A stretch of DNA of 64,000 nt from the NCBI GenBank assembly GCA_903868595.1, contig CAIPVV010000041.1, positions 1 to 64,000 of the forward strand, in the 5' to 3' direction. Origin of the DNA: an uncultured Pseudomonadota bacterium. GTDB taxonomy: Bacteria; Pseudomonadota; Gammaproteobacteria; Steroidobacterales; Steroidobacteraceae. Positions within the stretch are counted from its first letter, which is position 1, and every line of letters starts with the position of its first letter. Positions 27,242-35,543 of this stretch are shown piece after piece. Both the position numbers and the translations under genes were made by a program. The notes below the pieces were generated by a model. The model made no database searches. It had not been told where the DNA came from and saw nothing but the letters and a program-made list of their open reading frames with translations.

Positions 27242-28483
27242 ATGTCGAAGAACGCCAATACGGGCGCCAAGCCCATCGTGCTCGCCTATTCCGGTGGCCT
27301 GGACACCTCCTTTCTGGTGCCCTGGGTCGCGGAGAACACCGGTCGGCCGGTCATCACGGTTACCGTGGACACCGGCGGCATCGATGCCGCCGCCGCGCGC
27401 ACGCTCGGGGAGCGGGCCCTCGCCCTGGGCGCGATCGCCCACCACCAGATCGATGCGCGCGCCGACTACTTCGAGCAGGTGCTGCGCTTCCTGATCATGG
27501 GCAACGTGCGCCGCGGCCAGATGTACCCGCTGTGCGTGGGCGCCGAGCGCGTGATGCAGGCGCAGACCATCGCGCGCGTCGCGCGGGAGCTGGGCACCAA
27601 CATGATCGCCCACGGCTGCACGGCCGCCGGCAACGACCAGGTGCGCTTTGAAGTGGCGCTGCGCACGCTCGCGCCGGACCTGGAGGTCTTCGCGCCCGTC
27701 CGCGACCAGGCCTTCAAGCGCCAGGAAGAGCTGCAATACCTGCAGGACCGCAACCTGCCGATCCCGCCGCACGGCGCCGCGTACTCGATCAACCGCGGCC
27801 TGTGGGGCGTGACCATCGGCGGCCAGGAGACGCTCACCTCCAAGGGCAGCATCCCCGATGAGGCCTGGGTACTCTCCAAGGACGCCTTCAGCCGGCCCGC
27901 CCGCCCCGCCCGCCACACGATCCGCTTCGAGCAGGGTCGCCCGGTGGGCCTGGACGGCCAGGCGCTCTCGCCGGTGGAGGTCATCGAAGGCCTGGAGACG
28001 ATCGGCGCGGCCTTCGGCATCGGCCGCGGCATCCACCTGGGCGACACCATCATCGGCACCAAGGGCCGGGTCGCCTTCGAGGCGCCGGCCGCCGAGATCC
28101 TGCTTAACGCGCACCGCGAGCTGGAGAAGCTGGTGATGACGCCGCGCCAGCAGCGCATCAAGGAGTCGGTCGCCGGCCCCTACGGGGACCTCGTGCATGA
28201 AGGGCAGCTGCTGGATCCGGTCTGCCGCGACATCGAGGCCCTGCTGCTGTGCTCCCAGGAGCGCGTCACCGGCGAGGTGCACGTGCTGCTGCGCCCGGGC
28301 CAGTGCTTCGTGGAAGGCGTGGAGTCCCCGTACTCGATGATGGCCGCCTCCAAGGGCGTCTACGGCGAGGCGGTCGGCGAGTGGAGCCCGACCGATGCGC
28401 TGGGCTTCTCCAAGATCGTGGCCCTCACGGGCGTGTTCCATCGTCGCGCCGGCGAACAGGCGAGCAAGGACAAGGGCAAGTAA
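27242..28483 (+). CDS. argG: Argininosuccinate synthase
   Basis: A 413-residue enzyme that joins citrulline and aspartate using ATP. The N-type ATP pyrophosphatase P-loop is AYSGGLDTS at residues 15-23. Downstream blocks (GAERVMQAQTIARVARELG, GCTAAGNDQVRFE) match the ArgG core. The gene begins 5 bp after argR and ends directly against the next gene. In this operon the citrulline must first be released from N-acylcitrulline by a deacylase not seen in the window. Confidence 0.93.
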   Translation: MSKNANTGAKPIVLAYSGGLDTSFLVPWVAENTGRPVITVTVDTGGIDAAAARTLGERALALGAIAHHQIDARADYFEQVLRFLIMGNVRRGQMYPLCVGAERVMQAQTIARVARELGTNMIAHGCTAAGNDQVRFEVALRTLAPDLEVFAPVRDQAFKRQEELQYLQDRNLPIPPHGAAYSINRGLWGVTIGGQETLTSKGSIPDEAWVLSKDAFSRPARPARHTIRFEQGRPVGLDGQALSPVEVIEGLETIGAAFGIGRGIHLGDTIIGTKGRVAFEAPAAEILLNAHRELEKLVMTPRQQRIKESVAGPYGDLVHEGQLLDPVCRDIEALLLCSQERVTGEVHVLLRPGQCFVEGVESPYSMMAASKGVYGEAVGEWSPTDALGFSKIVALTGVFHRRAGEQASKDKGK

Positions 28484-29560
28484 ATGAAGAGCGTTGTCGT
28501 TGACAAGATCGCCTCCGTCACCCAGGCGCTGGGCCTGAAGCACGACCTGCGGATCGCCGAGGAGGACATCCAGGCCGAGGAGGGCGTGGTGCTGGTGGTG
28601 GAGATCCTCACCAACAAGTCCACCTACAACACGCTGGAGCTCACCAGCGGCCGCATGGCCAAGGTCGTGCGCGGCGACATCGTCGTGGGCGCGCTGGGCA
28701 CGCGCAAGGCGCTGTTCGGCTACTCCGGCCACGTGCCGGAGACGGTCAAGGCCGGCGACATCATCCAGATGCTCAACATCGGCGGCGTGCTGGGCGTGTG
28801 CGACTCGGCCAACCCCGACAAGGGCAAGCCCTTCGACTGCCGCGTGCTGGGCGTGGTGCTGCAGTTCCCGTTCCTGGGCGAGCGCATCGGCGTGCCGGCG
28901 CGCGTCGGCAAGCGCAAGCTCGACTACGCCGCCGTGCTGGATACGCAGGGCGTGCCGGTGGTGGCGCTGGCCGGCACCTGCATGGAGGCCGGCAAGACCG
29001 CGGCGGCCTGCGCGATCGTCTCGCGCATGCGGCACCGGGGCCTGGTGGTGGACGTGTTCAAGGCCACCGGCGTGAGCCTGCGGCGCGACATCCTCGCCAT
29101 GGAGGACTCCGGCGCGCGCAACAGCCTGATCTTCACGGACCTGGGCGTGGTCACCACGACCGGCAAGACCGGCCCGGCGCTCACGCGCTCGATGCTCACG
29201 GAGCTGGCGGCCAAGAAGCCCGACGTGATCGTGTTCGAGCTGGGCGATGGCCTCATCGGCACCTACGGCGTGGACTCGATCCTCAACTGCGACGACATCC
29301 GCAGCTCCCTCACCAGCGTCGTGCTCTCGGCCAACGATCCGGTGGCCGCCTGGGGCGGCGTGAAGCTGCTGCGCGAGCGCTTCCACATCGAGCCCTCCGT
29401 CGTCACCGGCCCGGCGACCGACAATGCCGTGGGCGTTGCGATCATCGAGGAGCAGATGAACGTGCGCGCCTGCAACGCGATCAGTGACGGGGCGAAGCTG
29501 GGCGACCTGGTGATCCAGAGCCTGAAGCTGCCGGCCAAGCCCGCGGCGGAGCCGGCCTGA
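28484..29560 (+). CDS. BioD/DUF1611-like P-loop protein inside the arginine operon
   Basis: A 358-residue soluble protein. Residues 1-155 are an N-terminal domain of unknown fold. A P-loop domain follows with GTCMEAGKT at 164-172, the same five-residue spacing as dethiobiotin synthetase and DUF1611 proteins (G-X5-GKT), then KATG at 193-196 and DVIVFELGDG at 247-256. One DUF1611 member, DgcN, is reported to be a D-glutamate N-acetyltransferase. The gene abuts argG and overlaps argC by one base, so it is embedded in the pathway. No acylglutamate synthase is visible otherwise; this protein is a candidate for that step. The DUF1611 relationship rests on motif pattern only. Confidence 0.6.
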   Translation: MKSVVVDKIASVTQALGLKHDLRIAEEDIQAEEGVVLVVEILTNKSTYNTLELTSGRMAKVVRGDIVVGALGTRKALFGYSGHVPETVKAGDIIQMLNIGGVLGVCDSANPDKGKPFDCRVLGVVLQFPFLGERIGVPARVGKRKLDYAAVLDTQGVPVVALAGTCMEAGKTAAACAIVSRMRHRGLVVDVFKATGVSLRRDILAMEDSGARNSLIFTDLGVVTTTGKTGPALTRSMLTELAAKKPDVIVFELGDGLIGTYGVDSILNCDDIRSSLTSVVLSANDPVAAWGGVKLLRERFHIEPSVVTGPATDNAVGVAIIEEQMNVRACNAISDGAKLGDLVIQSLKLPAKPAAEPA

Positions 29561-30630
29561 TGAGCGCTGCGACCACCCCGATCCCCACGATCGTGCTGGG
29601 CGGCACCGGCTACGTGGCCGGGGAGCTTCTGCGCCTGATCGCCGGCCACCCGCAGCTGGAGCTGGCGGGCATCCTCTCCGACAGCCAGCCGGGCGAGCCG
29701 GTCGCGACGGCCTTCCCGCACCTGGCGCCCGCCTACGAGCTCACGCGCTTTGCCTCGCAGGCAGAGGTCGAGGCGCTGATCGCCAGGCACCCGGTCAGCG
29801 CGGTGTTCTCGGCCGCGCCACACGGCGCCTCCGCGGCGCTCATCGACAAGCTGCTGACGGTGGCCGAGGCGGCGGGCACGACGCCGCGCGTCGTGGATAT
29901 CTCGGCGGACTTTCGCTATGCCACCGACGCGGCCTATGCCGCGGTCTACAAGCATCCGCACGGCGCGCCGGCGCGCCTGCCGCAGTTCAGCTGCGCGGTG
30001 CCGGAGCATCTGGCCGTGGCGCCAACCCCGCACATCGCGCACCCCGGCTGCTTCGCCACGGCGATCCTGCTGGCCTGCGTGCCGCTGCTGAAGCTGGGCC
30101 TGGTGGCGCCGCAGCTGTACGTGACGGGCGTCACCGGCAGCACCGGCTCCGGCCGCAAACCCACCGAGGGCACGCACCATCCGCTGCGCCACAGCGACCT
30201 GTACGCCTACAACGCGCTGGCGCACCGGCACACGCCGGAGGTCGCCGCCTGCGCGCTGGCGGCCAGCGGCCTCGCGGCGGAGTTCAACTTCGTGCCGCAC
30301 TCCGGCCCGTTCGCCCGCGGCATCCACGCCACCGTGCAGGCGCAGCTCACCGCCCCGCGCGAGGCGGCCGAGCTGGTGAAGGCCTTCCAGGACTTCTACG
30401 CCCACTCTCCCTTCGTGCACGTGGGCGCCCAGGCGCCGCGCATCAAGGACGTGGCGGGCAGCAACTACGCGCGGCTCTCCGTGGCCACCAACGGCAGGAG
30501 CGTCGCGGTGATGAGCGTGATCGACAACCTGAACAAGGGTGCCGCGGGCGGCGCCGTGCAGTGGATGAACCGCCTGCAGGGACTGCCCGAGACCCTGGGG
30601 CTCACCGCACCGGCCGCTGGCTGGACCTAA
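29560..30630 (+). CDS. argC: N-acyl-gamma-glutamyl-phosphate reductase
   Basis: A 356-residue NADP-dependent reductase. The Rossmann glycine motif GGTGYVAGEL is at residues 14-23, and the catalytic Cys164 sits in HPGCFATA. It reduces N-acylglutamyl phosphate to the semialdehyde. The start ATG overlaps the stop of the P-loop gene. If the pathway is succinylated, as the carbamoyltransferase suggests, its substrate would be the N-succinyl compound. Confidence 0.93.
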   Translation: MSAATTPIPTIVLGGTGYVAGELLRLIAGHPQLELAGILSDSQPGEPVATAFPHLAPAYELTRFASQAEVEALIARHPVSAVFSAAPHGASAALIDKLLTVAEAAGTTPRVVDISADFRYATDAAYAAVYKHPHGAPARLPQFSCAVPEHLAVAPTPHIAHPGCFATAILLACVPLLKLGLVAPQLYVTGVTGSTGSGRKPTEGTHHPLRHSDLYAYNALAHRHTPEVAACALAASGLAAEFNFVPHSGPFARGIHATVQAQLTAPREAAELVKAFQDFYAHSPFVHVGAQAPRIKDVAGSNYARLSVATNGRSVAVMSVIDNLNKGAAGGAVQWMNRLQGLPETLGLTAPAAGWT

Positions 30631-30644
30631 TAGGACGTATCGCC

Positions 30645-31820
30645 ATGGCAAGCGCAGCACCTGCTGTATCCGCATCCTCCCCGCCCGTGCAGGACTACCT
30701 CGCACCGGTCTTCGCGCAGTACCCGCTGCACATCTCGCGTGCCGAGGGCGTCTGGCTGTACACGCCGGAAGGCCGCCGCGTGCTGGACCTCTACGGCGGC
30801 CATGCGGTGGCGGCGCTGGGCTATGGCCACCGCGGCTGGACGCGCGCGCTCACCGAGCAGGCGCAGGCCGTGAACTTCCAGAGCAACGCCGTGCCGATGG
30901 ACGTGCGGCTGCGCGCCGCGCAGCGGCTGGTGAAGTTCTCGCAGCTGCCGTTCGAGAGCGTGTTCTTCGTCAACAGCGGCGCCGAGGCCAACGAGAACGC
31001 GCTGAAGATGGCCTTCACGATGACGCACCGGGAGCAAGTGGTCGCGCTGGAGCACGGCTTCCACGGCCGCACCGCGGCCGCCGCGGCACTGACCTGGGGC
31101 GCGAAGGAGAAGTGGTACGGCTTCCCGCGCACCCCCTTCGACGTGACCTTCATCCCGCGCCGGGACCTGGCAGGTCTTGCCGCGATCACCGCGCAGACCG
31201 CGGCGGTGCTGGTGGAGCCGGTGCAGGGCGTGGGCGGCGCGTTCGACCTGGGCGCCGAGTACCTGGCCGCGCTGCGCAAGCGCTGCGATGAGACCGGCAC
31301 CGTGCTGATCTTCGATGAGGTGCAGTGTGGCGTGGGCCGCACCGGGCACCCGTTCGCCGCGAACCTCTACGGCGTGATGCCGGACATGATCACCACCGCC
31401 AAGGCGCTGGGCAACGGCTTCCCGTGCGCGGCGCTGCTGATGTCGGGCAAGGTCGCCCGCGCCGTGAAGCTGGACGCGCTGGGCACGACCTTCGGCGGGG
31501 GCCCGATGGCCTGCGCCGTGATCGAGGCCGTGATCGAGGCCATCGAGAGCGAGCAGCTGCTGGCCAACGTGCGCCGCGTGGCCGAGTACATCCGCAAGAC
31601 CTGCATCGTGGGGCCCGTCACGGGCCACCAGGGCGCAGGCTTTCTCACGGGCCTGAAGACCACGGTACCGGCCAAGCTCGTGCAGAAGGCGCTGCTGGAG
31701 CAGGACATCCTCACCGGCACCAGCGGCGATGCGAACATCCTGCGGCTGCTGCCGCCGTTCGTGCTGCAGGAGTCGGACGTGGACTTCCTCGCCGCCGCCC
31801 TTGCACGCATCAAGCTCTGA
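30645..31820 (+). CDS. argD: N-acylornithine aminotransferase
   Basis: A 391-residue class III aminotransferase. PLP-site features are FVNSGAEANENALKMA, the acid D224 in LIFDEVQCGVGRTG and the Schiff-base K253 in TTAKALGNGFP. It makes N-acylornithine from the semialdehyde and glutamate. ArgD/AstC enzymes often accept both acetyl and succinyl forms. The start at 30645 is 14 bp past argC; argF' follows after 10 bp. Confidence 0.92.
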   Translation: MASAAPAVSASSPPVQDYLAPVFAQYPLHISRAEGVWLYTPEGRRVLDLYGGHAVAALGYGHRGWTRALTEQAQAVNFQSNAVPMDVRLRAAQRLVKFSQLPFESVFFVNSGAEANENALKMAFTMTHREQVVALEHGFHGRTAAAAALTWGAKEKWYGFPRTPFDVTFIPRRDLAGLAAITAQTAAVLVEPVQGVGGAFDLGAEYLAALRKRCDETGTVLIFDEVQCGVGRTGHPFAANLYGVMPDMITTAKALGNGFPCAALLMSGKVARAVKLDALGTTFGGGPMACAVIEAVIEAIESEQLLANVRRVAEYIRKTCIVGPVTGHQGAGFLTGLKTTVPAKLVQKALLEQDILTGTSGDANILRLLPPFVLQESDVDFLAAALARIKL

Positions 31821-31830
31821 AGGTGTCATC

Positions 31831-32829
31831 TTGAAACGATTCGTCGACCTTGCCGACCTCGACCGCGAAGGCGTGCTGGACCTGCTGGACCTGGCCGCGC
31901 GGCTGGAGCACCACCCGGAGCCGCAGGCGCTGCTGGGCCGCATCCTGGGCCTGGTGTTCTTCAACCCCTCGCTGCGCACGCTCTCCTCCTTCCAGGCGGG
32001 CATGGCGCGCCTGGGCGGCTCCAGCTTCGTGATCACCCCGGGCCAGGGCACCTGGCAGCTGGAGAGCCGCCTGGGCGCCGTGATGGACGGCGACCGGGCC
32101 GAGCACGTGCGCGAGGGCATCCCGGTGCTCGCCTCGTACTGCGACGTGCTGGGCATCCGCTCCTTCGCCGAGGGCAAGAACCTCGCGATAGACCTGGCCG
32201 AGGTGCAGTTCCACGAGATGGCGCGGCTGGTCGACAAGCCGCTCATCAACCTGGAGTCGGCGATGAACCATCCCTGCCAGGCGCTGGCCGACTGGAAGAC
32301 GATGGATGAGCTGCGCGTGCCGCGCAGCGGCAAGTTCGTGCTCTCCTGGGTCAAGCACCCGCGCGCCCTGCCGCTGGCCGTGCCGGCGGCGACGCTGCAC
32401 ATGGCGGCGATGCGCGGCATGGAAGTGGTGGTGCTGCGGCCGGATGGCTTTGCGCTGCCCGAGCAGGTCATGGCCAAGGCCCGCGCGGCCGCCGCCGCCT
32501 CCGGCGGCTCGGTACGCGAGACCGACAACCGCGACGAGGCGATGACCGGTGCGCAGGTGCTCTACGCCAAGGAGTGGGGCTCCACGCGCCACTACGGCGA
32601 TGCCGCAGGCGATGCCGCCCTGCGAGCGCAGCTGGGCGACTGGATGGTGCAGGAGCCCTGGTTCGCCAAGGCGCAGCAGACCTGCAAAGTCATGCACTGC
32701 CTGCCGGTCCGGCGTAACGTCGCCATTGCCGACCACGTACTGGATGGCCCGCGCAGCGTGGTGCTGCGCGAGGCCCACAACCGCATGCCGGCCCAGATGG
32801 CCGTGCTGCATCGCTTGCTTAAGCAGTAG
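31831..32829 (+). CDS. argF': N-acylornithine carbamoyltransferase, succinylornithine-like
   Basis: A 332-residue transcarbamylase. Carbamoyl-phosphate site is FFNPSLRTLSS, acyl-ornithine site includes W75 and MNHPCQALAD, and MHCLPVRRN ends the C-terminal domain. In the Xanthomonas acetylornithine enzyme the residue 15 after this Trp is Glu92; in the Bacteroides succinylornithine enzyme it is Pro90. Here it is Ala90. Published mutants of Glu92 to Pro, Ser, Val or Ala change specificity to succinylornithine. The flanking EGIPVLASYCDVLGIRSFA is also closer to the Bacteroides enzyme. TTG start with a GAAGG site. Confidence 0.92.
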   Translation: MKRFVDLADLDREGVLDLLDLAARLEHHPEPQALLGRILGLVFFNPSLRTLSSFQAGMARLGGSSFVITPGQGTWQLESRLGAVMDGDRAEHVREGIPVLASYCDVLGIRSFAEGKNLAIDLAEVQFHEMARLVDKPLINLESAMNHPCQALADWKTMDELRVPRSGKFVLSWVKHPRALPLAVPAATLHMAAMRGMEVVVLRPDGFALPEQVMAKARAAAAASGGSVRETDNRDEAMTGAQVLYAKEWGSTRHYGDAAGDAALRAQLGDWMVQEPWFAKAQQTCKVMHCLPVRRNVAIADHVLDGPRSVVLREAHNRMPAQMAVLHRLLKQ

Positions 32830-32846
32830 AGGAAACAGGGCGCCCC

Positions 32847-33779
32847 ATGATCGTGCACAGATCCGACAAGACCGCCGCCATCCGCGGCCTCCGTAGCGCT
32901 TCGCCCTACATCCGTCTCTACAAGGGCAAGATCTTCGTGATCAAGGCCGGTGGCGCGGTGTTTGGCGACCAGGCCGCGACCCGCGCGCTCATCGAGCAGA
33001 TCGCGATCCTGCATTACCTGGGGATCCGCGTCGTGATGGTCCATGGCGGCGGGCCGCAGCTCACGCAGGTCACCGAGGCGATGGGCGTGCCCACGCGCAT
33101 GGTGCAGGGTCGCCGCGTGACCGACGCGCAGTCGATCGACGCGACCTCCATGGTGCTCAACGGCCTCATCAACACGCGCCTGCTGGCGATGTGCCGCGAG
33201 CTGGACATCGAGGCAGTCGGCGTCTCCGGCGTCGATGCGGGCCTCATCAAGGCGCACAAGCGCCCGCCCGTGCAGGTGGATGCGGCGATGGTCGACTACG
33301 GCTTCGTCGGCGACATCGACCTGGTGGACGGCTCGGTGCTCAAGAAGCTCCTGGACAACGGCCTCATGCCGGTCGTGAGCCCCCTCTCGGCCGACGAGAA
33401 CGGGCAGTTGCTGAACATCAACGCCGACACCGTGGCCGCTGCGATCGGCGCCTCCCTCGGCGCCGAGAAGCTGGTGCTGTGCACCGGCGCGCCGGGGATC
33501 CTGGAGAACGTGGAGGACCCACGCTCGGTGATCTCCTACACGGACCTGAAGGGCCTGGACCGGCTGCGCGAGAACGGCGCGATCAAGGACGGCATGCTGC
33601 CCAAGGTGAAGGCGATCGAGTCGGCGATCCGCGGCGGCGTGCGCCGCGTGCACGTGATCTCCTACGACGCCCCGGACAGCATCCTGGCCGAGGTGTTCAC
33701 CAACGAAGGCACCGGCACGCTCATCGTCAGCGACATCACGGCGCTGACGGCGGCCGAGCAGCAGATCGGCCAGGAGTAA
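32847..33779 (+). CDS. argB: N-acylglutamate kinase
   Basis: A 310-residue amino-acid kinase. Glycine-rich HGGGPQLTQV and the ATP site LCTGAPGILEN match ArgB. There is no C-terminal GNAT domain, unlike the fused ArgA/ArgB of Xanthomonas, so the first acylation step must come from another protein. The N-terminal ~25 residues may form the helix seen in arginine-sensitive hexameric ArgB, so feedback inhibition is possible. It lies 17 bp after argF'. Confidence 0.92.
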   Translation: MIVHRSDKTAAIRGLRSASPYIRLYKGKIFVIKAGGAVFGDQAATRALIEQIAILHYLGIRVVMVHGGGPQLTQVTEAMGVPTRMVQGRRVTDAQSIDATSMVLNGLINTRLLAMCRELDIEAVGVSGVDAGLIKAHKRPPVQVDAAMVDYGFVGDIDLVDGSVLKKLLDNGLMPVVSPLSADENGQLLNINADTVAAAIGASLGAEKLVLCTGAPGILENVEDPRSVISYTDLKGLDRLRENGAIKDGMLPKVKAIESAIRGGVRRVHVISYDAPDSILAEVFTNEGTGTLIVSDITALTAAEQQIGQE

Positions 33780-33790
33780 GGCGCGCAACC

Positions 33791-34975
33791 ATGACACGGC
33801 TCTGGGATAAAGGCGCGCCGCTGGATGCACGCGTACTGCAGTTCACGGCGGGCGAGGACTATGGCCTGGATGAGCGGCTGGTCCGCTACGACGTGCAGGC
33901 CTCCATCGCGCACGCCGAGATGCTGCACTCCCGCGGCCTGCTGGAGGGCGAGGACCTCACCCAGATCCGCGAGGGCCTGACCCAGATCGGCATCGAGCAC
34001 GATGCGGGCCTGTGGCACATCGAGCTGGCCGACGAGGACGGGCAGACGGCGCTGGAGAAGCGGCTGACCGCCCGCATCGGCCCCGCCGGCGGGCGCGTGC
34101 ACCTGGGGCGCTCGCGCAACGACCAGGTGCTCACCGCCGTGCGCCTGTACTTGCGCGATGCGGCCGAGCAGCTGGCCCAGGGCGCGTACACGGTCGTCGC
34201 GGAGCTGCAGAAGCTGGCCGAGCGGCAGGGCGAGATCGCGCTCCCCGGCTACACCCACATGCAGCAGGCGATGCCCAGCTCCGTGGCGCTGTGGGCGGGC
34301 GGCTTTGCGAGCGAGATCCAGGACGATGCGGCGGGCCTGCGCGCCGTGCTTCGGCGCATCGACCGCAGCCCCCTGGGCTCGGCAGCCGGCTACGGCGCGC
34401 CGGGACTGGGGCTGGACCGGGAGCTTACGCGCGCGAAGCTGGAGTTCGCCGAGGTGCAGGAGCCGGTGACGGCCGTGCAGCTCTCGCGCGGCAAGGCCGA
34501 GTCGCAGCTGCTGTTTGAGATCACGCTGGCGATGCAGGACCTGGGTCGCCTGGCCAGCGACCTGCTCCTCTTCTATACGCAGGAGTTCGCCTTCGTGCGA
34601 TTGCCGGAGGCGTTCACCACCGGCTCCTCGATCATGCCGCAGAAGCGCAACCCCGACGTCTTCGAGCTGGTGCGTGGCCGCACGGCCTCGGCCCACGGCT
34701 GCCTGGTGGAGGCGCTGGGGATCTTCGCGAAGCTTCCCTCCGGTTACCAGCGCGACCTGCAGCTGCTGAAGGCGCCGGTGTTCCGCGGCATCGACCTGTG
34801 TTTGCAGACGATGGACATCATGGCCGCGGCGCTGCCGGCGGTGTCCTTCAACGCCGAGGCCATCCAGATCGATCCGGCCATCCACGCGGCCGAGGAGGCC
34901 AACGCGCTGGTGGTCAGCGAGGGCATCCCGTTCCGCGAGGCCTACCGACGCATCGGCGCCAAGCTGCGGGGTTGA
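33791..34975 (+). CDS. argH: Argininosuccinate lyase, short form
   Basis: A 394-residue member of the fumarase/aspartase superfamily. Conserved blocks are GGRVHLGRSRNDQVLTAVRL, LPGYTHMQQAMP and the signature GSSIMPQKRNPD with the catalytic Ser loop. It cleaves argininosuccinate to arginine and fumarate. Typical ArgH has about 460 residues; here the chain stops just after GIPFREAYRRIG, lacking some 60 C-terminal residues. Xanthomonas ArgH is also divergent but longer. The stop overlaps the next ATG by one base. Confidence 0.9.
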   Translation: MTRLWDKGAPLDARVLQFTAGEDYGLDERLVRYDVQASIAHAEMLHSRGLLEGEDLTQIREGLTQIGIEHDAGLWHIELADEDGQTALEKRLTARIGPAGGRVHLGRSRNDQVLTAVRLYLRDAAEQLAQGAYTVVAELQKLAERQGEIALPGYTHMQQAMPSSVALWAGGFASEIQDDAAGLRAVLRRIDRSPLGSAAGYGAPGLGLDRELTRAKLEFAEVQEPVTAVQLSRGKAESQLLFEITLAMQDLGRLASDLLLFYTQEFAFVRLPEAFTTGSSIMPQKRNPDVFELVRGRTASAHGCLVEALGIFAKLPSGYQRDLQLLKAPVFRGIDLCLQTMDIMAAALPAVSFNAEAIQIDPAIHAAEEANALVVSEGIPFREAYRRIGAKLRG

Positions 34976-35379
34976 TGGGGCCCCTGCGCGTCACGCACCT
35001 GATCTACGCCCTGCAGGCGCTGTCGATCCTGACGGCGCTCGGCGGCCAAGGCCTCCTGACCCTGGAGTTCGCGTTCGGCGTGCCGGCGCTGCTGGCACTG
35101 GCGCTGGCCTACGGGGTGAGGCCACGCGTCGCCGGCACCTACCTCGCCGCGCACGTCCGCTGGCAGCTCGCCACCCTCGGCCGCGCCGCCCTCGCCCTGG
35201 CCGCCGCGACGCTGCTGTTCGGCCCGGCCCTGCTGGTCGGCGTGACGCTGGGCCTGGGCATCCCGCTGCTGCTCCTCTGCTATATAGCGATAGGCGCCTG
35301 GACGGCGTACCGTATCGGCCGCGGCTGGCTCGACCTGCTGAACGGCCGCAGCCCCCCCACACGGACCGCACCGCCATGA
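34975..35379 (+). CDS. Small membrane protein
   Basis: A 134-residue protein with about four hydrophobic segments, beginning VTHLIYALQALSIL. The start resembles DUF4870-like small membrane proteins (HxxYxLxA pattern). The segment pattern is a helix pair, an Arg-containing loop (RPRVAGTYLAAHVRWQ), then two more helices. Function unknown. It overlaps argH by one base and lptM by 4 bp, so it is translated from the same transcript. Confidence 0.7.
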   Translation: MGPLRVTHLIYALQALSILTALGGQGLLTLEFAFGVPALLALALAYGVRPRVAGTYLAAHVRWQLATLGRAALALAAATLLFGPALLVGVTLGLGIPLLLLCYIAIGAWTAYRIGRGWLDLLNGRSPPTRTAPP

Positions 35380-35543
35380 TCCGATCCCTCGCCGCCCTCT
35401 CGCTCCTGACCCTGCTCGCCGCCTGCGGCCAGAAGGGCGCCCTGTACCTGCCGGACCCGGCCGCCCAGCCGGTGCCCGCGGCACCGCAGATGAGCCCCGC
35501 CGAGGGCGAGCGCAGCACCGACACGCGGAAGCGCATCCCTTGA
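35376..35543 (+). CDS. lptM: LptM-type small lipoprotein
   Basis: A 55-residue lipoprotein. After a short signal the lipobox LAAC places the lipidated Cys at position 17, followed by the hallmark GQKGALYLP of the LptM/YifL family. LptM promotes oxidative maturation of the LPS translocon protein LptD. In many gammaproteobacteria it precedes lysA or dapF; here it overlaps the previous gene (ATGA) and the polA start (TTGA). The rest is a Pro-rich tail. Confidence 0.8.
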   Translation: MIRSLAALSLLTLLAACGQKGALYLPDPAAQPVPAAPQMSPAEGERSTDTRKRIP

